64,000 bases of DNA from contig OX235273.1 in assembly GCA_944472155.2 (NCBI GenBank), positions 100,090,582 to 100,154,581 of the forward strand. The letters are read 5' to 3'. Positions 15,001-24,300 of this stretch are shown piece after piece. Within the stretch, counting starts at the first letter, position 1. Every line of letters begins with the position of its first letter. Below the pieces are notes generated by a model. That model saw nothing but the letters and a program-made list of their open reading frames with translations, was not told where the DNA came from and searched no databases. The DNA comes from Trichobilharzia szidati (lineage: Eukaryota; Platyhelminthes; Trematoda; Strigeidida; Schistosomatidae). A program made the position numbers and the translations under genes.

Positions 15001-18000
15001 TTAACGAACAATACTGACTGACAAAAGAAAAGCCGCAAAATCAATCGTCAAATCAATCAAACACATACCGTTGATCCAAACATCAGACCTGTACCGGTTG
15101 TTGGTTGAGTACCAAAAAGAGTGGGTTTTGCAGCTGTGGATGCCTGAGTCGACTGACCGAAGAGGCTGGTAGAACCACCTAAACCAGTAGCCTGTTGTTG
15201 AGGTTGTCCAAATGTAAAACCAGTGTTTCCAAGTTGTGGAGTTGTTTGAGCAGTTCCAAAAAGAGAAGTACCCGTAGCAGCAGTTGAAGTGGCACCAAAC
15301 AGCGGTTTCGCACCGAAAACAGAAGTAGCTAATGAAGAAAATAGAGCACTGTGTAAATTATTTTCAAAATGTTACTTGCATATTGAGATTTTCTCTAAAG
15401 GTAAACTTCATATAGCATTTAGGGGTAATTGAATTGAGTGACTAGGCAGAATGAACAACTCGAAAGTCGATGGGTTTGTTTTATTTATGTATATTTCAAG
15501 GCAACAGGCCAAACAATCACTATCGACAGGAGAAATTTAAAGTCACCTCTTTTACTTATCCAGGTAGCATCGGTTCAACAACTCGCTTCATACAGAAGCT
15601 CCAATGGCTAGAAAAGATTAGCAACGAGGAACTCCGGTAGTGTAAAGGAACAACCAAGGACCTTTTATTCAGCAAATATGCTCAAGAAAATGGAGACGGG
15701 TCGAACACACACTAACGAGACCGTTGGGTGACATCCTGCGCCAAGCCATGCCTCAAGTGGAACCCAAATGGGAAACGACAAGTTGGGTGTGGATTCGAGG
15801 GTGACATGGAGATGAGTGTCTATGGTAGTCAGGAGGCCAACCAAAAAGGACAACAGAGAATAGCGTGAATTGAGTATTTACAGCTGAATTCCTGTGTTTT
15901 ACTCTGAACATAAGGGGATGATAATAACAATAATAGTCATGACCAAGGTAACACAGTGTCCTCAACTGTGAACTTCCAGCCCCTAGAATCCAGACTACAA
16001 TGATTACCGTCTACCTTAAAACTTACATAACGGATTTTCGCAACACACTGGAATTAGTTAGAGGACTGAAAAAGCAAGTAGTATCACACAGCTGTTTCAT
16101 TCTGATTTTGGACTATACACAACTTACAATTCCACCAGAAAAAGATCCGGTTTACAGCCGTTGGTTTCCAAGTTTAAAGTAAAAATTGTTACCGACTGAT
16201 TGTTCAAGGGATTTTTAATTAAATTGCACCAGGAATTAATGGAAAAGTGGTTAATTATATCACTTAGAGTTTCACTCAATTTCAGGTCTTTTCTACACCT
16301 TTCAAAGCTTACATAACTTACTGGTAGAAAAAGAGGAGACATATTATGATTCAGTATTTCCCAAGTGATCTGTGTAAACTAGAAATTTGGCCGTCACATG
16401 GATTAAGAATCACGTGTATGCCATCCAGTCAGAACATGGTCCCTTATGTCTTGAACAAGCGAGTTATTGGTCATGTGAACTAAATCCATTATATAAGCTG
16501 TAATTTCTAGTGATATCGCCTTTTATCATGGATCAATAAATCGTTGTCTTCTCAGTCAGTCTTCTGTGCCTTCCTCAGTGTGGAAAAAGTACTCTATACT
16601 GTTGTGTTTTGAAGTAGCAGTGAGAAGGAACTCAAATCTGACGTTATGTTCAGGTATAACACTTACAGGTGCATATTTGTGGTACGCCAATCAAATAAAG
16701 GTGAGTTATAAACGACGTGGTAGGGCCAAGAGTCAGGTGAACTTCGGTCTTCCTCTTCAAATGCTCTTATATGGCCACCTGTTCATAGCTTCTTCCAGAT
16801 AAGCCCTATTTACTGCATTCATGTGGGGAGGTGTTCCACACAAACGTGAAACGGTGAATGCAAAAGTCTGGCACATACAACCGGACTGCTAAACATGCTA
16901 GTCTATCTAGGAGAGCTGGAAAACTCTGATTCCAAACATATGGTGTACGTTAACTCCAGAATTGGTAAGGATCGAATGGCGTACGAACCTGTTGTGGACA
17001 CCAGAAACCACTGAAATGTAGTTGCCAACGCTGATCCACTGCCCTGTAGATTAGACTTGGAGTCAAGGTCTCCAGGGGTGGCTTCATAAGACAAACACCC
17101 GCTTCCACATGAGCGTTTGAGCAGTATCCTAGCCCTCGTATTGATGCACATAATGTACCATGTTTGTGTTTTACCAATAATAACATGAATAATGGATCAT
17201 CAATTTGAAATTCACATTGCTTACAAAGATCTAGACAACTTGATCGTACTCCTAACTACTAACCTTTAAATTGGATAAGAAACTAACGCATAAAGATGCA
17301 CAAAAGAATGTTGAATTATAATAAATGACTGACTAATACCTATTAGAAACATCACATAATAATTAACCCAAAAATGCAAGAAAGAAAACGATACTCATCC
17401 AGTTGAGCGCTTACTTTGATTAGTCTGACCAAACGCAAATCCAGTCGATTGAGTTGCCGGTGTTGTCCCGAATATACTTGCTGTAGTCGCTGCACCAAAT
17501 TGAGGCTTCAAACCTAAAAGACTTCCTGAAATAGTCATATGAAGCAAAATAGCAATAATAATAATAATTACCTAGAAAGGAAAAACTCATTTCACCTTCG
17601 GCGTGATCATATATATATATATACCACCTAATTCAGCCTAAGTAACTGGGTAGTATCATTAACCCCCACACAAGAAGTGTGGCTAATAGCCCACCGCTGG
17701 GTAACTCTGACATAGCTAACTAACTTAACAATGCGTAGAAATGTTAAAATAGGACCATGCTGACCAGCTTATACAACACAAAAGTCCAGTGGGAAGATCA
17801 GAAAACTTTATTTCTATGTGCTCTGAAGTTTCTCTGGCGATCCCAACCGACAGCTGCTACCTTGACGTGGTGGTTAGGCTTGCCTATCGCAATGACCCAA
17901 CAAGCCATACTGCCTGGAACTAATGTTCCTGCAGGCCATACTATTCCAGGAAGATTGTTAGGATAGCGACTACACTAAAAGCAGTTACCGGCGTAGTGGA

Positions 18001-20634
18001 AGAATTTTCTTATACTATGCGAAGTCGTACTGTTGAAGAACAGGGATGTAACAGCAGTAAGGTGTTTCCCTCAGATGACCAGCATGCCAGCTATGCTGTC
18101 TCTCCACTCTGGAGGGAGGGGTTAGAAAAGGTCGACCCCAAAAATTGTACATCCCGACTTACCCTACGGTGGTCCGTAACCGGCGGTAAATTTACTAATA
18201 CGGAAACAAACCAAAAAACCAGTTCAAATAGGCCATGTGTGACCGATCTCAAGCAGTTGTCCCCTGGGCTTAAACACCAATTATCTTTCGGGTAACCGAA
18301 GGATAAATCATCTTCCACGGAGTGGGCAGCCAACCGCATACACAATTCCAAAAGTACACGAAGCCCTCCTGATCATCATTCCCCTCTTTCCAATTATCTC
18401 TCCTCTGGTGATTGGATTGATTTTACGGGATAGGGACGCTAGATGCACACCCAACTTTTCCTCTTTAGTAGGGTTTAGAACCGGCTAGTAAACTATTGAA
18501 CTAGTACAAATCGACTGGAACCCGATTGGGAAACGACGAGTTGGGCGTGTGTCCAAGGGTGACATGAAAGTTTATGGGTATTCATAAAGCCAAATAAAAA
18601 GGATAGTGAAGAGAGTGAAATAAAAATGTGCTGCTGAGGTCTCATGTTCCACTCGGAGCCCATGACAATAATAAAAAAGGTCGAAAAAAAAATATATTAC
18701 CTTGAGAAGCTTGTCCAAAAGCTGACTGAGTGGCTGTATTGCCAAAAAGCATTGTATTACTGCTAGTGACGCCACTAGTTGAAGCGCCAAACAGAGAACT
18801 CGTAGGTTTATTAGCCTGACCGAAAATTGATGTTGTCCCACCTATTTGAGACGAGCCAAACTGAAAAGGTTTTGCAGCGGATGACGTAGCAAAGATTGAA
18901 GTATTACCAACGGTTGATGACGGACCACGTCGGTTCAGAGCATAATCTTCTAAACGAAGTTCCTGCAAATAAACATATTTCTCCAATGAAACACTTTTGA
19001 TCACTTGTGAATAATAAGCCTAAATTGAGTATATCCTTATGTTAAACCTGTGCATAGTTATTCAAAACGACCTATTGAATTAATGAAATGTGTCCCAGAA
19101 TACCGCCTCGGATAGAGAAATTAGGATCTATACGCCATGGAAATTACAACACCACAGTCTTTTAAGTGTGGAAATACTATCAGCTAGAAACAACAGTATT
19201 AAATTCAGGTAACATGTTTTGACACAGGCAACCACAGAATACGAAATCAGCAAAATATATGCACTTGACAATCTACCCAACTACCCAAAACAGCTTCAAA
19301 GATGCGGTGTTACATTCACATGATATGCATCAGTTTAATACACAAAATTTCAAATGTTTCTTTAGAGTGAATAATTGTTTTTGATAGTATCAATATGAAC
19401 CAAATTCATTACGATCCTAACTTAAAAGTGGTCGCTAAACACCAAGAAGCTACATTGTAATGGACAGTTGGAGTTAAGTTCAAACTGATTACTGACTATG
19501 GTGTAGCAGATATCATGAATGCATCGGTGGTTCAATGGTAGGATGTTTGCCAACCACGCATGTGGTCCGGGTTTAACTCCCGGCTGACACACTTAAAACT
19601 CAGCCGGCAGTAAGCCAAGTAAAGAGAGAAGGCTGAGCATGAAGCTACCAACCCTACCCTGTAAAAGCAGCATAACCGCTACTGAAACTTCGGGGCTCAA
19701 GCTTGAGGATCTATACTCTACTCGGAATGCAAAGAAATGAAAAAATAGAATTCTCATTCAGCACGAGCTTAGTGTGCATCATCTGCTTCACACCAGCTAA
19801 ATTTAAAGCTTCACCAAGGACTCTTTTGAGTATGTGGCTTTAATCAGCTAATTGGGTCCATAAAATAGCATTCCTTATCTCACATTAAATTATACTTTCA
19901 GTCATCTTTTAATGTCATTACTCATTTTAAATCTATAAACAAATCTCATATAGTAGGAACTCTAATCGTTGATTCCAATTAGTGATACCTTCTTAAAAAT
20001 GATTTAGAGGGAACGGTTAAAAATGCAGAAAATAAAAAACATTGGACTATAGTACTGTACAAGTAATAAACGCTGAGTTATTTTCAGCTGAACAGAATTT
20101 TGTAACACGAACATTGGCTGAATATGTAATATTATAATTGAAAGCTCACAGAAATAAAGTCCGAAACTGTTCATATTAGAAATATTTTTAAAAAGTCTTT
20201 TCAACTCAATTTACCTCAAGACTTTTATCTTGATACTCCTTCATAGCAGTAATGCACATATGCTTAGCATTCACTTGTGAAGGTTGACCACCGCGTTGTA
20301 ATATTTCAGTTGTAATTGGTGGATTAAATGCAATGGATGTACCATTCGCATTCATATTTGTAGATCCCCATGAAAGTGTATTCATTTGATTTCCAGAAAA
20401 CAGTGTATTTGTTCCACCTAGACTAGTCGATTGCTGGCCAAATAAGTTTGTACCCGTTTGTGTTTGGGGATTGGATGTAGCGCCAAAAGGCGTAGTACCT
20501 AAGAGGAAAGCCAATGTCATCAAACAGAAGTAACTTACTTTGTCCAAAAGCAGAGCTAGAGCTTCCACCAAATGTAGCTAAAGGTAGTTATGAACAGTTG
20601 AACAGCAAAACTTACGCTTATTCGCTCCAAACAT
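41..20634 (-). CDS. NUP98: NUP98-NUP96 nucleoporin precursor, 14 coding exons, 3' end outside window
   Basis: FG nucleoporin of the nuclear pore. In the family the precursor cleaves itself into NUP98 (mobile FG protein, mRNA export and permeability barrier) and NUP96 (scaffold). Exons read on the minus strand: 20634-20616, 20577-20539, 20498-20215, 18962-18701, 17525-17415, 15328-15069, 14979-14751, 13330-12828, 10727-10323, 8804-8346, 7050-6622, 4189-3915, 3552-3294, 160-41. All junctions are GT/AG and keep one frame over 3654 nt (1218 codons). The protein has about 37 FG dipeptides, a GLEBS motif at residues 72-122, a linker, the autoproteolytic domain at about 970-1110, the cleavage site F1110/S1111, and an acidic stretch opening NUP96. 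The start ATG gives MFGANKPTFGG, a normal FG start. The first two introns are only 38 and 40 bp. The acceptor of exon 10 (AG at 8805-8806) was chosen because the next AG, 10 nt downstream, breaks the frame. Identity is very secure; exact splice sites are predictions. Confidence 0.95.
161..1191. other. Left part of the large NUP98 intron 13
   Basis: Intronic DNA between exon 14 and the LTR element. It is AT-rich with a short (ATT)n tract near 630-650. I see no coding signal; the 77-codon ORF at 751-984 has no recognisable similarity and no splice context. Confidence 0.6.
1192..2302 (+). mobile_element. Internally deleted LTR retrotransposon with two identical 340-bp LTRs
   Basis: The LTRs lie at 1196-1535 and 1959-2298. 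Both begin TGTGGTGAGAG and end CTGTTATTACA, and I find no difference between them by eye. A 4-bp target duplication CCAG flanks the element (1192-1195 and 2299-2302). The 423-bp interior starts with TTTGGTGTCGC just after the LTR (primer-binding-site position) and ends with a G-rich polypurine tract (1945-1958). The interior keeps a piece resembling the end of a Gypsy-type integrase (PKWEGPYMV) and nothing else of gag-pol. It is a non-autonomous deletion derivative, inserted in a NUP98 intron and in or beside a Penelope-like fragment. Identical LTRs mean recent insertion or gene conversion. Confidence 0.9.
2303..2515 (+). pseudogene. Penelope-like element fragment, C-terminal end of endonuclease region
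   Basis: In one frame the segment reads VIHRIPRN, then an [18 protein letters not shown] block, and stops at 2509-2511. The same block, with variations on [17 protein letters not shown] and LCVQKK, recurs at 6120-6290, 40500-40690, 46480-46640 and 58260-58460. It matches the region after the GIY-YIG endonuclease of Penelope-like elements. The upstream part was cut off or interrupted by the LTR element ending at 2302. Confidence 0.65.
2516..2814. other. Intronic stretch without recognised content
   Basis: Follows the Penelope-like fragment inside NUP98 intron 13. It may be the decayed 3' untranslated part of that element. No hammerhead-like motif or coding potential was seen. Confidence 0.5.
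2815..2990 (-). repeat. tRNA-derived SINE, hammerhead family S2 (degenerate)
   Basis: Read on the minus strand it has a tRNA-like head with a B-box-like GGATTCGACTCC, then AGAGTGCC, GGGCGAAAC and the family's tail (CTCCCTGGTGGCTTTT, GGTTCTCTACCTGGTATCA). The same order is seen at 59255-59410 and 59738-59855. The hammerhead core is badly eroded here. Confidence 0.6.
3294..3552 (-). other. NUP98: NUP98 exon 13: autoproteolysis site and start of NUP96
   Basis: The exon encodes [19 protein letters not shown] and then an acidic, low-complexity stretch. HFS is the conserved autoproteolysis site of the NUP98 C-terminal domain; cleavage between F1110 and S1111 would release NUP96 with an N-terminal Ser. 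The residue after SKY is Arg where vertebrate proteins have Gly. The exon ends in phase 0 at a GTAAGT donor. Exon 14 (160-41) continues in NUP96 and ends at a GTGAGT donor, so the gene goes on beyond the left edge. Confidence 0.93.
3622..3850 (+). repeat. tRNA-derived SINE, family S1
   Basis: Has a B-box-like TTCAATTCCCGGCC at the head, the family body (ACCTCACTTAG, GAGGTTAGCAAC, CCCCGTAAAA) and the tail CTTATATTCCACTTGGAATG. It lies in the short intron between NUP98 exons 13 and 12. This is one of at least twelve copies or fragments of the family in the window. Confidence 0.8.
4880..5105 (-). repeat. tRNA-derived SINE, family S1 (minus strand)
   Basis: On the minus strand: GGTTCGATTCCC (B box), ACCTCGCTTAGTCGG, TTGGGGCTAGCAATCTCAT, AAACTTTTTAAAG and ATTCCACTCAGAAG. 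It is in the NUP98 intron between exons 12 and 11. The remainder of 4190-4880 shows nothing recognisable. Confidence 0.75.
5461..6520 (+). pseudogene. Decayed Penelope-like element (RT C-terminus, GIY-YIG endonuclease, hammerhead tail)
   Basis: Segments appear in the expected order on one strand. At 5473-5660, [19 protein letters not shown] followed by [14 protein letters not shown] is the end of the Penelope-type reverse transcriptase. At about 5950-6050, [11 protein letters not shown] matches the GIY-YIG endonuclease with its YIG motif. At 6120-6290 follows the C-terminal block, and at 6441-6475 a tail with hammerhead-like CTGATG and ATCGAAAAGAATAT. Many stops and frame breaks make it dead. 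It lies in the NUP98 intron between exons 12 and 11. A short (TA)n tract is at 5901-5914. Confidence 0.75.
7051..8345. other. NUP98 intron 10, mostly unrecognised, with a LINE scrap
   Basis: The stretch near 7360-7440 translates to a scrap resembling the VYCAAVRSVLLYG region of the LINE whose better copy is at 62.7-63.6 kb, but with low certainty. The segment at 7190-7330 is richer in GC and may be a repeat I cannot name. No exon-like signal was seen. Confidence 0.35.
8884..9021 (+). pseudogene. 3' fragment of a non-LTR retrotransposon, interrupted by a SINE
   Basis: Translates to [19 protein letters not shown], then HQSMKPW, the counterpart of DIGAGWKRVSDGQTKTW and HQSMKSL in the ORF at 62525-63811. 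Its continuation, with YRDPKNQW matching PRDSKNQW, resumes at about 9280 and runs to about 9530. The SINE at 9034-9266 sits between the two halves. Both lie in NUP98 intron 9. Confidence 0.8.
9022..9278 (+). repeat. SINE S1 inserted in a LINE tail, with target-site duplication
   Basis: This is a full-length S1 copy: A-box-like GGTGGCATAGCAG, B box GGTTCGACCCCCGG, body GGTTGGGCTTGAGGCTAGC, tail CTTGAAGCCCTATGTTCC and a terminal A-run. The flanks AAAGAACAGTAG (9022-9033) and AAAGAAGAGTAG (9267-9278) differ at one base and form the target-site duplication. The coding sequence of the host LINE continues across the insertion. This establishes the SINE boundaries directly. Confidence 0.9.
9279..9535 (+). 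pseudogene. 3' end of the LINE interrupted by the SINE at 9022-9278
   Basis: Begins [14 protein letters not shown], the continuation of the LINE ORF, with stops after it. Its last part (GTGTGCTACATGGATTGTGG, CAACTTGAAG) parallels 63725-63760 (GTGTGCTGTTTGGAACGTGG). Confidence 0.7.
9605..9835 (+). repeat. tRNA-derived SINE, family S1
   Basis: Full-length but diverged copy: TCTCGCTAAACCAGTAG, GAGTGAGGCTTGCAACCCC, CTACCGAAACTTCAAAG, AGCTTGAAGCCCTATGTCCC. It lies in NUP98 intron 9, just before an S3 element. Confidence 0.75.
9870..10140 (+). repeat. tRNA-headed hammerhead SINE, family S3 (Sm-alpha-like)
   Basis: Starts with the CTAGTCAGTAACTAGTG and GTGCAGACTGAATTC region shared with fold-back elements at 42.4 and 62 kb. 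It then has a tRNA-like head with A-box-like TGGCTCAGTGG and B-box GGGTTCAAACC. A hammerhead-like segment follows at 10075-10121: stem II GTGC / GCAC (10090-10093 and 10100-10103) is intact, GAAA is at 10104-10107 and the triplet GUC at 10113-10115. The core CUGAUGA is mutated to CCAATGA, so cleavage is unlikely. The layout resembles the schistosome Sm-alpha SINE known to carry a hammerhead. Confidence 0.75.
10728..12827. other. NUP98 intron 8 with SINE relics
   Basis: The stretch 11010-11520 is GC-richer than the rest and looks like a repeat I cannot name. A G11 run is at about 11850-11860. Parts of S2 SINEs on the minus strand are at about 11840-11960 (TGGGTGTGTACTTCTG and onward) and 12165-12250 (CAGTACTCCCCGGTTTTCAA). 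Nothing exon-like was seen. Confidence 0.5.
13331..14750. other. NUP98 intron 7 containing an unnamed interspersed repeat
   Basis: The segment 13480-13900 is a diverged copy of the sequence at 21780-22200: shared blocks include AAGTGCACCAGTTCAA, TAGCACATAAAGG-like, GGCAGATCACA-like and ATTGCCCATCGAGGA-like segments in the same order. The rest of the intron (13900-14750) shows no recognised content. Confidence 0.5.
15329..17414. other. NUP98 intron 5 with RTE tail and another interspersed repeat
   Basis: 15560-15930 is a diverged 3' end of the RTE element on the plus strand (GGGTGACATCCTGCGCCAAG, GGAACCCAAATGGGAAACGA, ending GATAATAACAATAATAG). 16745-17180 is a repeat also present at 37520-37995: both share CTCTGCCAAGTAA-like, GCAAAAGTCTGGC-like, GGATCGAATGG-like and TTGGAGTCAAGGTCTC-like blocks in order. 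No coding signal was seen. Confidence 0.6.
17526..18700. other. NUP98 intron 4 with repeat and RTE tail
   Basis: 17850-18360 is a GC-richer segment (CCTTGACGTGGTGGTTAGGC, GTTCCTGCAGGCC and onward) that may be the 5' untranslated region of an RTE-type LINE, though I could not verify this inside the window. 18490-18690 is an RTE 3' tail (TGGAACCCGATTGGGAAACG, CCAAGGGTGACATG, then TCATGTTCCACTCGG and an AATAATAAA end). Confidence 0.5.
19522..19750 (+). repeat. tRNA-derived SINE, family S1
   Basis: Full-length copy in the intron between NUP98 exons 4 and 3: head CATCGGTGGTTCAATGG, B-box-like GGGTTTAACTCCCGG, tail TATACTCTACTCGGAATGC followed by an A-rich end. The remaining 18963-20214 intron shows no other recognised feature. 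Confidence 0.8.
20215..20498 (-). other. NUP98: NUP98 exon 3 with GLEBS motif
   Basis: Exon 3 carries a few FG repeats and then most of the Gle2/RAE1-binding sequence, recognisable from IAFNPP (residues 75-80), [11 protein letters not shown] (98-108) and KSLE at the exon end. Exon 4 continues with ELRLEDY. In the family this segment binds the mRNA export factor RAE1 and is diagnostic for NUP98 among FG nucleoporins. The motif is split by an intron of about 1.25 kb exactly after KSLE. The donor reads GTAAAT. Confidence 0.93.
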
Positions 20635-21166
20635 CACTACTACTGGTTACTTAAAATTCGATGTGTAACTTGACCTAGAAAGATAAAATGTAGAAGAGAT
20701 TAAGCCAAAGAAAATATGCCTATTAGAAGATAGGAATAGCTGTTCAATAGAAAGTATCCTTGGCTTAGGCAGTGATCGATATCCCCCGTTGATCTTGTGG
20801 AACGACGACCAGATGCATTGCCAATAATAATTAGCAATAGACTTTAAACATATTTTTAAGTAAGAGATATCCGAGTGAAATAAAAAGCAATGTAGATTTT
20901 GTAACAGATTCCTAGGTGATAAAAGCGCTAGGTGATGTGACTAGAAATATAACAGAGTAGAACAGATATTTTTTCATTCTTTTAACTTTTTCTAGACCTT
21001 CAACGCTTTAACCCAATGATCTACTGTTTCCTACTCAAATGTATCTTTATCTCTAATATTTCATGAAGTCTGTCAAATTTAGTTATTGTACTCAGCTGAG
21101 GTTATATACATAACTCAAGATGGTAACTGTACTTCTGAACTACAGTTAAAAAGTAATTTCTGGCAG
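20635..21166. promoter_or_regulatory. Region upstream of NUP98, no motif recognised
   Basis: It must contain the NUP98 5' untranslated region and promoter by position. I see no TATA-type element or other motif that I can defend. No spliced-leader acceptor was identified. Confidence 0.3.
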
Positions 21167-21303
21167 TAGGGTCATTGTATGAAAAATACGCAAAGATCAC
21201 ATGGAAACAGGTTGCTGGTGCCTTCAAGCCGTTTTCTTATGGGCTCTTCGGTAGCGCAACAACATATCCAGTCTTTTATTTCAGGTACGTCACAAAGAAA
21301 TAG
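21167..21303 (+). CDS. Candidate terminal exon, unrecognised protein
   Basis: After an acceptor-like TTTCTGGCAG the plus strand reads 44 codons to a TAG at 21301-21303: GSLYEKYAKITWKQVAG, then AFKPFSYGLFGSATTYP, then VFYFRYVTKK. The composition is protein-like, with aromatic and Gly residues in a likely membrane or mitochondrial-type segment and a KK end. I cannot name the family and find no upstream exon. If real, the gene is divergent from NUP98 and its first exons lie in the 500 bp between them. Only one frame is open. Confidence 0.35.
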
Positions 21304-24300
21304 TCGGAAAGTAGCCGTGATTCAGACACTTCTACAAACAGATGTAAGTCTCCCATTTATTACCCACCATTAATTGGCTTTCATTTCACTAATACCTTTC
21401 CTGAGTTAGTCTTTTCATCCTCTTGAGCCATAGAAACAAAGTCCCCAGTCGAGTAAAACTAGGTTGCCATATTCACCCTGGAGCTCTCAACGCCCACACC
21501 TTACGCCAAATAACAATGCATATCATATCAGTAATATGTCAGGAATCTCGGGCTTTGGATGATTCGTCCTTGAGGCGCAGAAACAAAACCTGTATATGGT
21601 AATTCATTTAACTCCACCTAGCCACTACAGTGAATCTACAGAATTTTCACTACAGATAACAGAAGACTTTAACTAAAGTTCATAGACTTGCTGCCGTACA
21701 GATAGTATCCAGCTCAGAGCAGAAAACTCACTATTTGGTTAAGTTTCAGTAGAGTCATCTGTGTATTCTCCGACTGAATGGATCGGTAAGACAACTGACT
21801 GGTTTCAACGTAGAACTTTCACCAGAAGTGCACCAGTTCAAGTTGACACTTCATTTAGCACATAAAGGAAGACAAGAAAAAAGAGATTCAAAAAGAACAA
21901 TAATAAGCGGAAGTGTGGGGAAGAAAGAGTAGAAACACTGAAAAATTATAGGGTTGTTTTGGATATGGCAGATCACAGAAAGCGAATGCATTTTCGCCAT
22001 TTAGAACGATTTTGAGCCATATCACCACTTGTCTCCAGCCATTTCTTAGTATCCCGAGGACCCCAACCAAGTAGTCTACACCGCCCTACGTCGCTAGCTC
22101 CAACTGTTAAAACTTTCATGGACTGACTCTTTTCGAACCTGATCTAATGTTAGCTAACATTGCCCATCGAGGACTATATCATCGGTATACTCTAACTTGA
22201 AGGACACTGGTTGTCACCGCTTTAGATGACAACTCCCCGTAAGCTCTTACACGGCTGCGAGTTCGAGTGGTGTCTTGATCAAGTGTGATGTACTTCCTCT
22301 GCACTCCACTCACAGCCAAACATCGCCACAATTCCTCTTGGTCGACGTAGTCGAATTCGACACTCCTTAATGCCTTTACAAGTTGTTAGCTAACTCATCA
22401 ACTGGTTGCACTTTCAATGTTTTACTAGAAGTTGTAAGATTAGTTGTTAAAATAAGAACGCTCAGTTATAGTCATCCTAATGTTAAGTAGGGAAGCTGGT
22501 AGTCCGAAAAGCATCTATCGATATATTCCCATGCCGACACACACTAGTCATCATACTTTACAATTCTGTTCAGACAAACACTTCCTCCTGGTCAGTATTA
22601 ATTTGAAACGTTTGTGGGCGTGCATAACTACAACTGAACAGGAGTAAAAAATAGGCCAGTGAACAAACCCTGAGACCAGCTCTTCGACGAGAATTTGAAG
22701 TTTATATTTAAGGAAGCAACAAAAACACCTGAAAACGACAGCAACGCTTATTCCGTCGAAGTCTTGAATTACACGTGGTCAGCTGTAGGAACATAAGTAC
22801 GTTTTTTAACCACCCATGAGCAGACGTTTAGTACATGCCAATCAATCTATGCAGTTTAATCCGGATTGGCTAAGGCGAAGATGTTGATCCAAGCCAGGAG
22901 AGGGCTACTTAAGAGTAATGTGGGCACTAACACAGCTCCACCGATTTGTAAGGCCTGTGAAGTTTGACGAAGACTAAATCAAGAAATCAGAAAGGCTTTA
23001 CGCTCGAGAGAGGGTGCATTGATCCTATTCTCTCAGTCGGAATCTAGAATGCAAAACAGTAGTACCTACCTAGACTCTGTAGTCAAAAATGTGTTGTGGA
23101 AATGAGTTGCTGTAAAAGAAGTGCCGAGAATCACACTGTACTAATTGAGACACACTACTCGAAACCACAGAATAATGTAAATTCTTATAAGAAGTGTTCA
23201 GTTACAATGACAATTTCAGAAATGTCAATTGTACTGGTAAGTGTGACGCCGTCCGACGCTGGTTTGAGATAGACATGTTGCCAGAGGGTAGCTACTGCTC
23301 CAGAGCATACAGATATTGCTTTTTTAGACATAACAAAGTGTGGTCTAACCACAAACGTTTGGCACCCGATTTTCCACTGTAAAACGTAAGGTGATGCTGC
23401 AGTATTGATTTGGAACAACACCTAGTTGACGGATAAGTAGTGGGATCGTTGGGTGGTGAAAAATTTAGGGAGTTGCATAAGCATTAAACGACTGATTGCT
23501 GACAAAATCTCAGCGTGAGCAAAGACTCGTTCGGCGTCTGCCAACATGACTTATCTTTGGAAGTGTAATATGGTATCGAGCAAATGACCAAGCACTGTGA
23601 AGCATTCTGCTTCGTTCTGCTTAACGCTCTAAACGCAGACATTTAAAGTTAAATATGGGAAAAAGTCGACGACTCTCGGCCGTAGCTACCTTTGTGAAAA
23701 CCCATTTCGAAGGTAATTTCAACAAGTGGACAACATTAAGAAGCAGTAGCACTTGTCGTTGCTCCTCTGAATTATTATACATCCATCCAATCAAAATGTG
23801 TGAGTAGGATACGCTCAAGCAATGAGGACTTTCCTTTCCAGTGCTTTCTTTATGCAAGTAACCAATGGATCAAATTAGAAATCTGCACAAAAGCATACTA
23901 GACTCACCCACTACACTTCCAATAAGGAAGCACGAATGAAGGTAGAAATGCAATTATCCTGTAGTGAACGAAAATAAGCGTGAAAAGGGTAAAAATTTAA
24001 TTCGTGAGGATCTCCAGAATCTGGAAGACTAAAGGCAACGTAAGCCACTATTACAGACAACTCTATCTGTTTCTGTTTCTTACAGGCAAATGAAAAGCAA
24101 CCATTTGACTGACAAGATTATTGTAGGACATACCACCGAGAAGTTACAGATATTTGGGGGTTGGAAGAGCATTTTTAAACTCTTCTCTTTAATCGTCAAT
24201 TAGAATTTCAAAGTGAACGAGAGCTGGAGATGGGAAAAACGGAGTGAGTGTGGTTCAAAACCCACGAAGGAGCGGATGTGCAGAATGAACGCACCAATTC

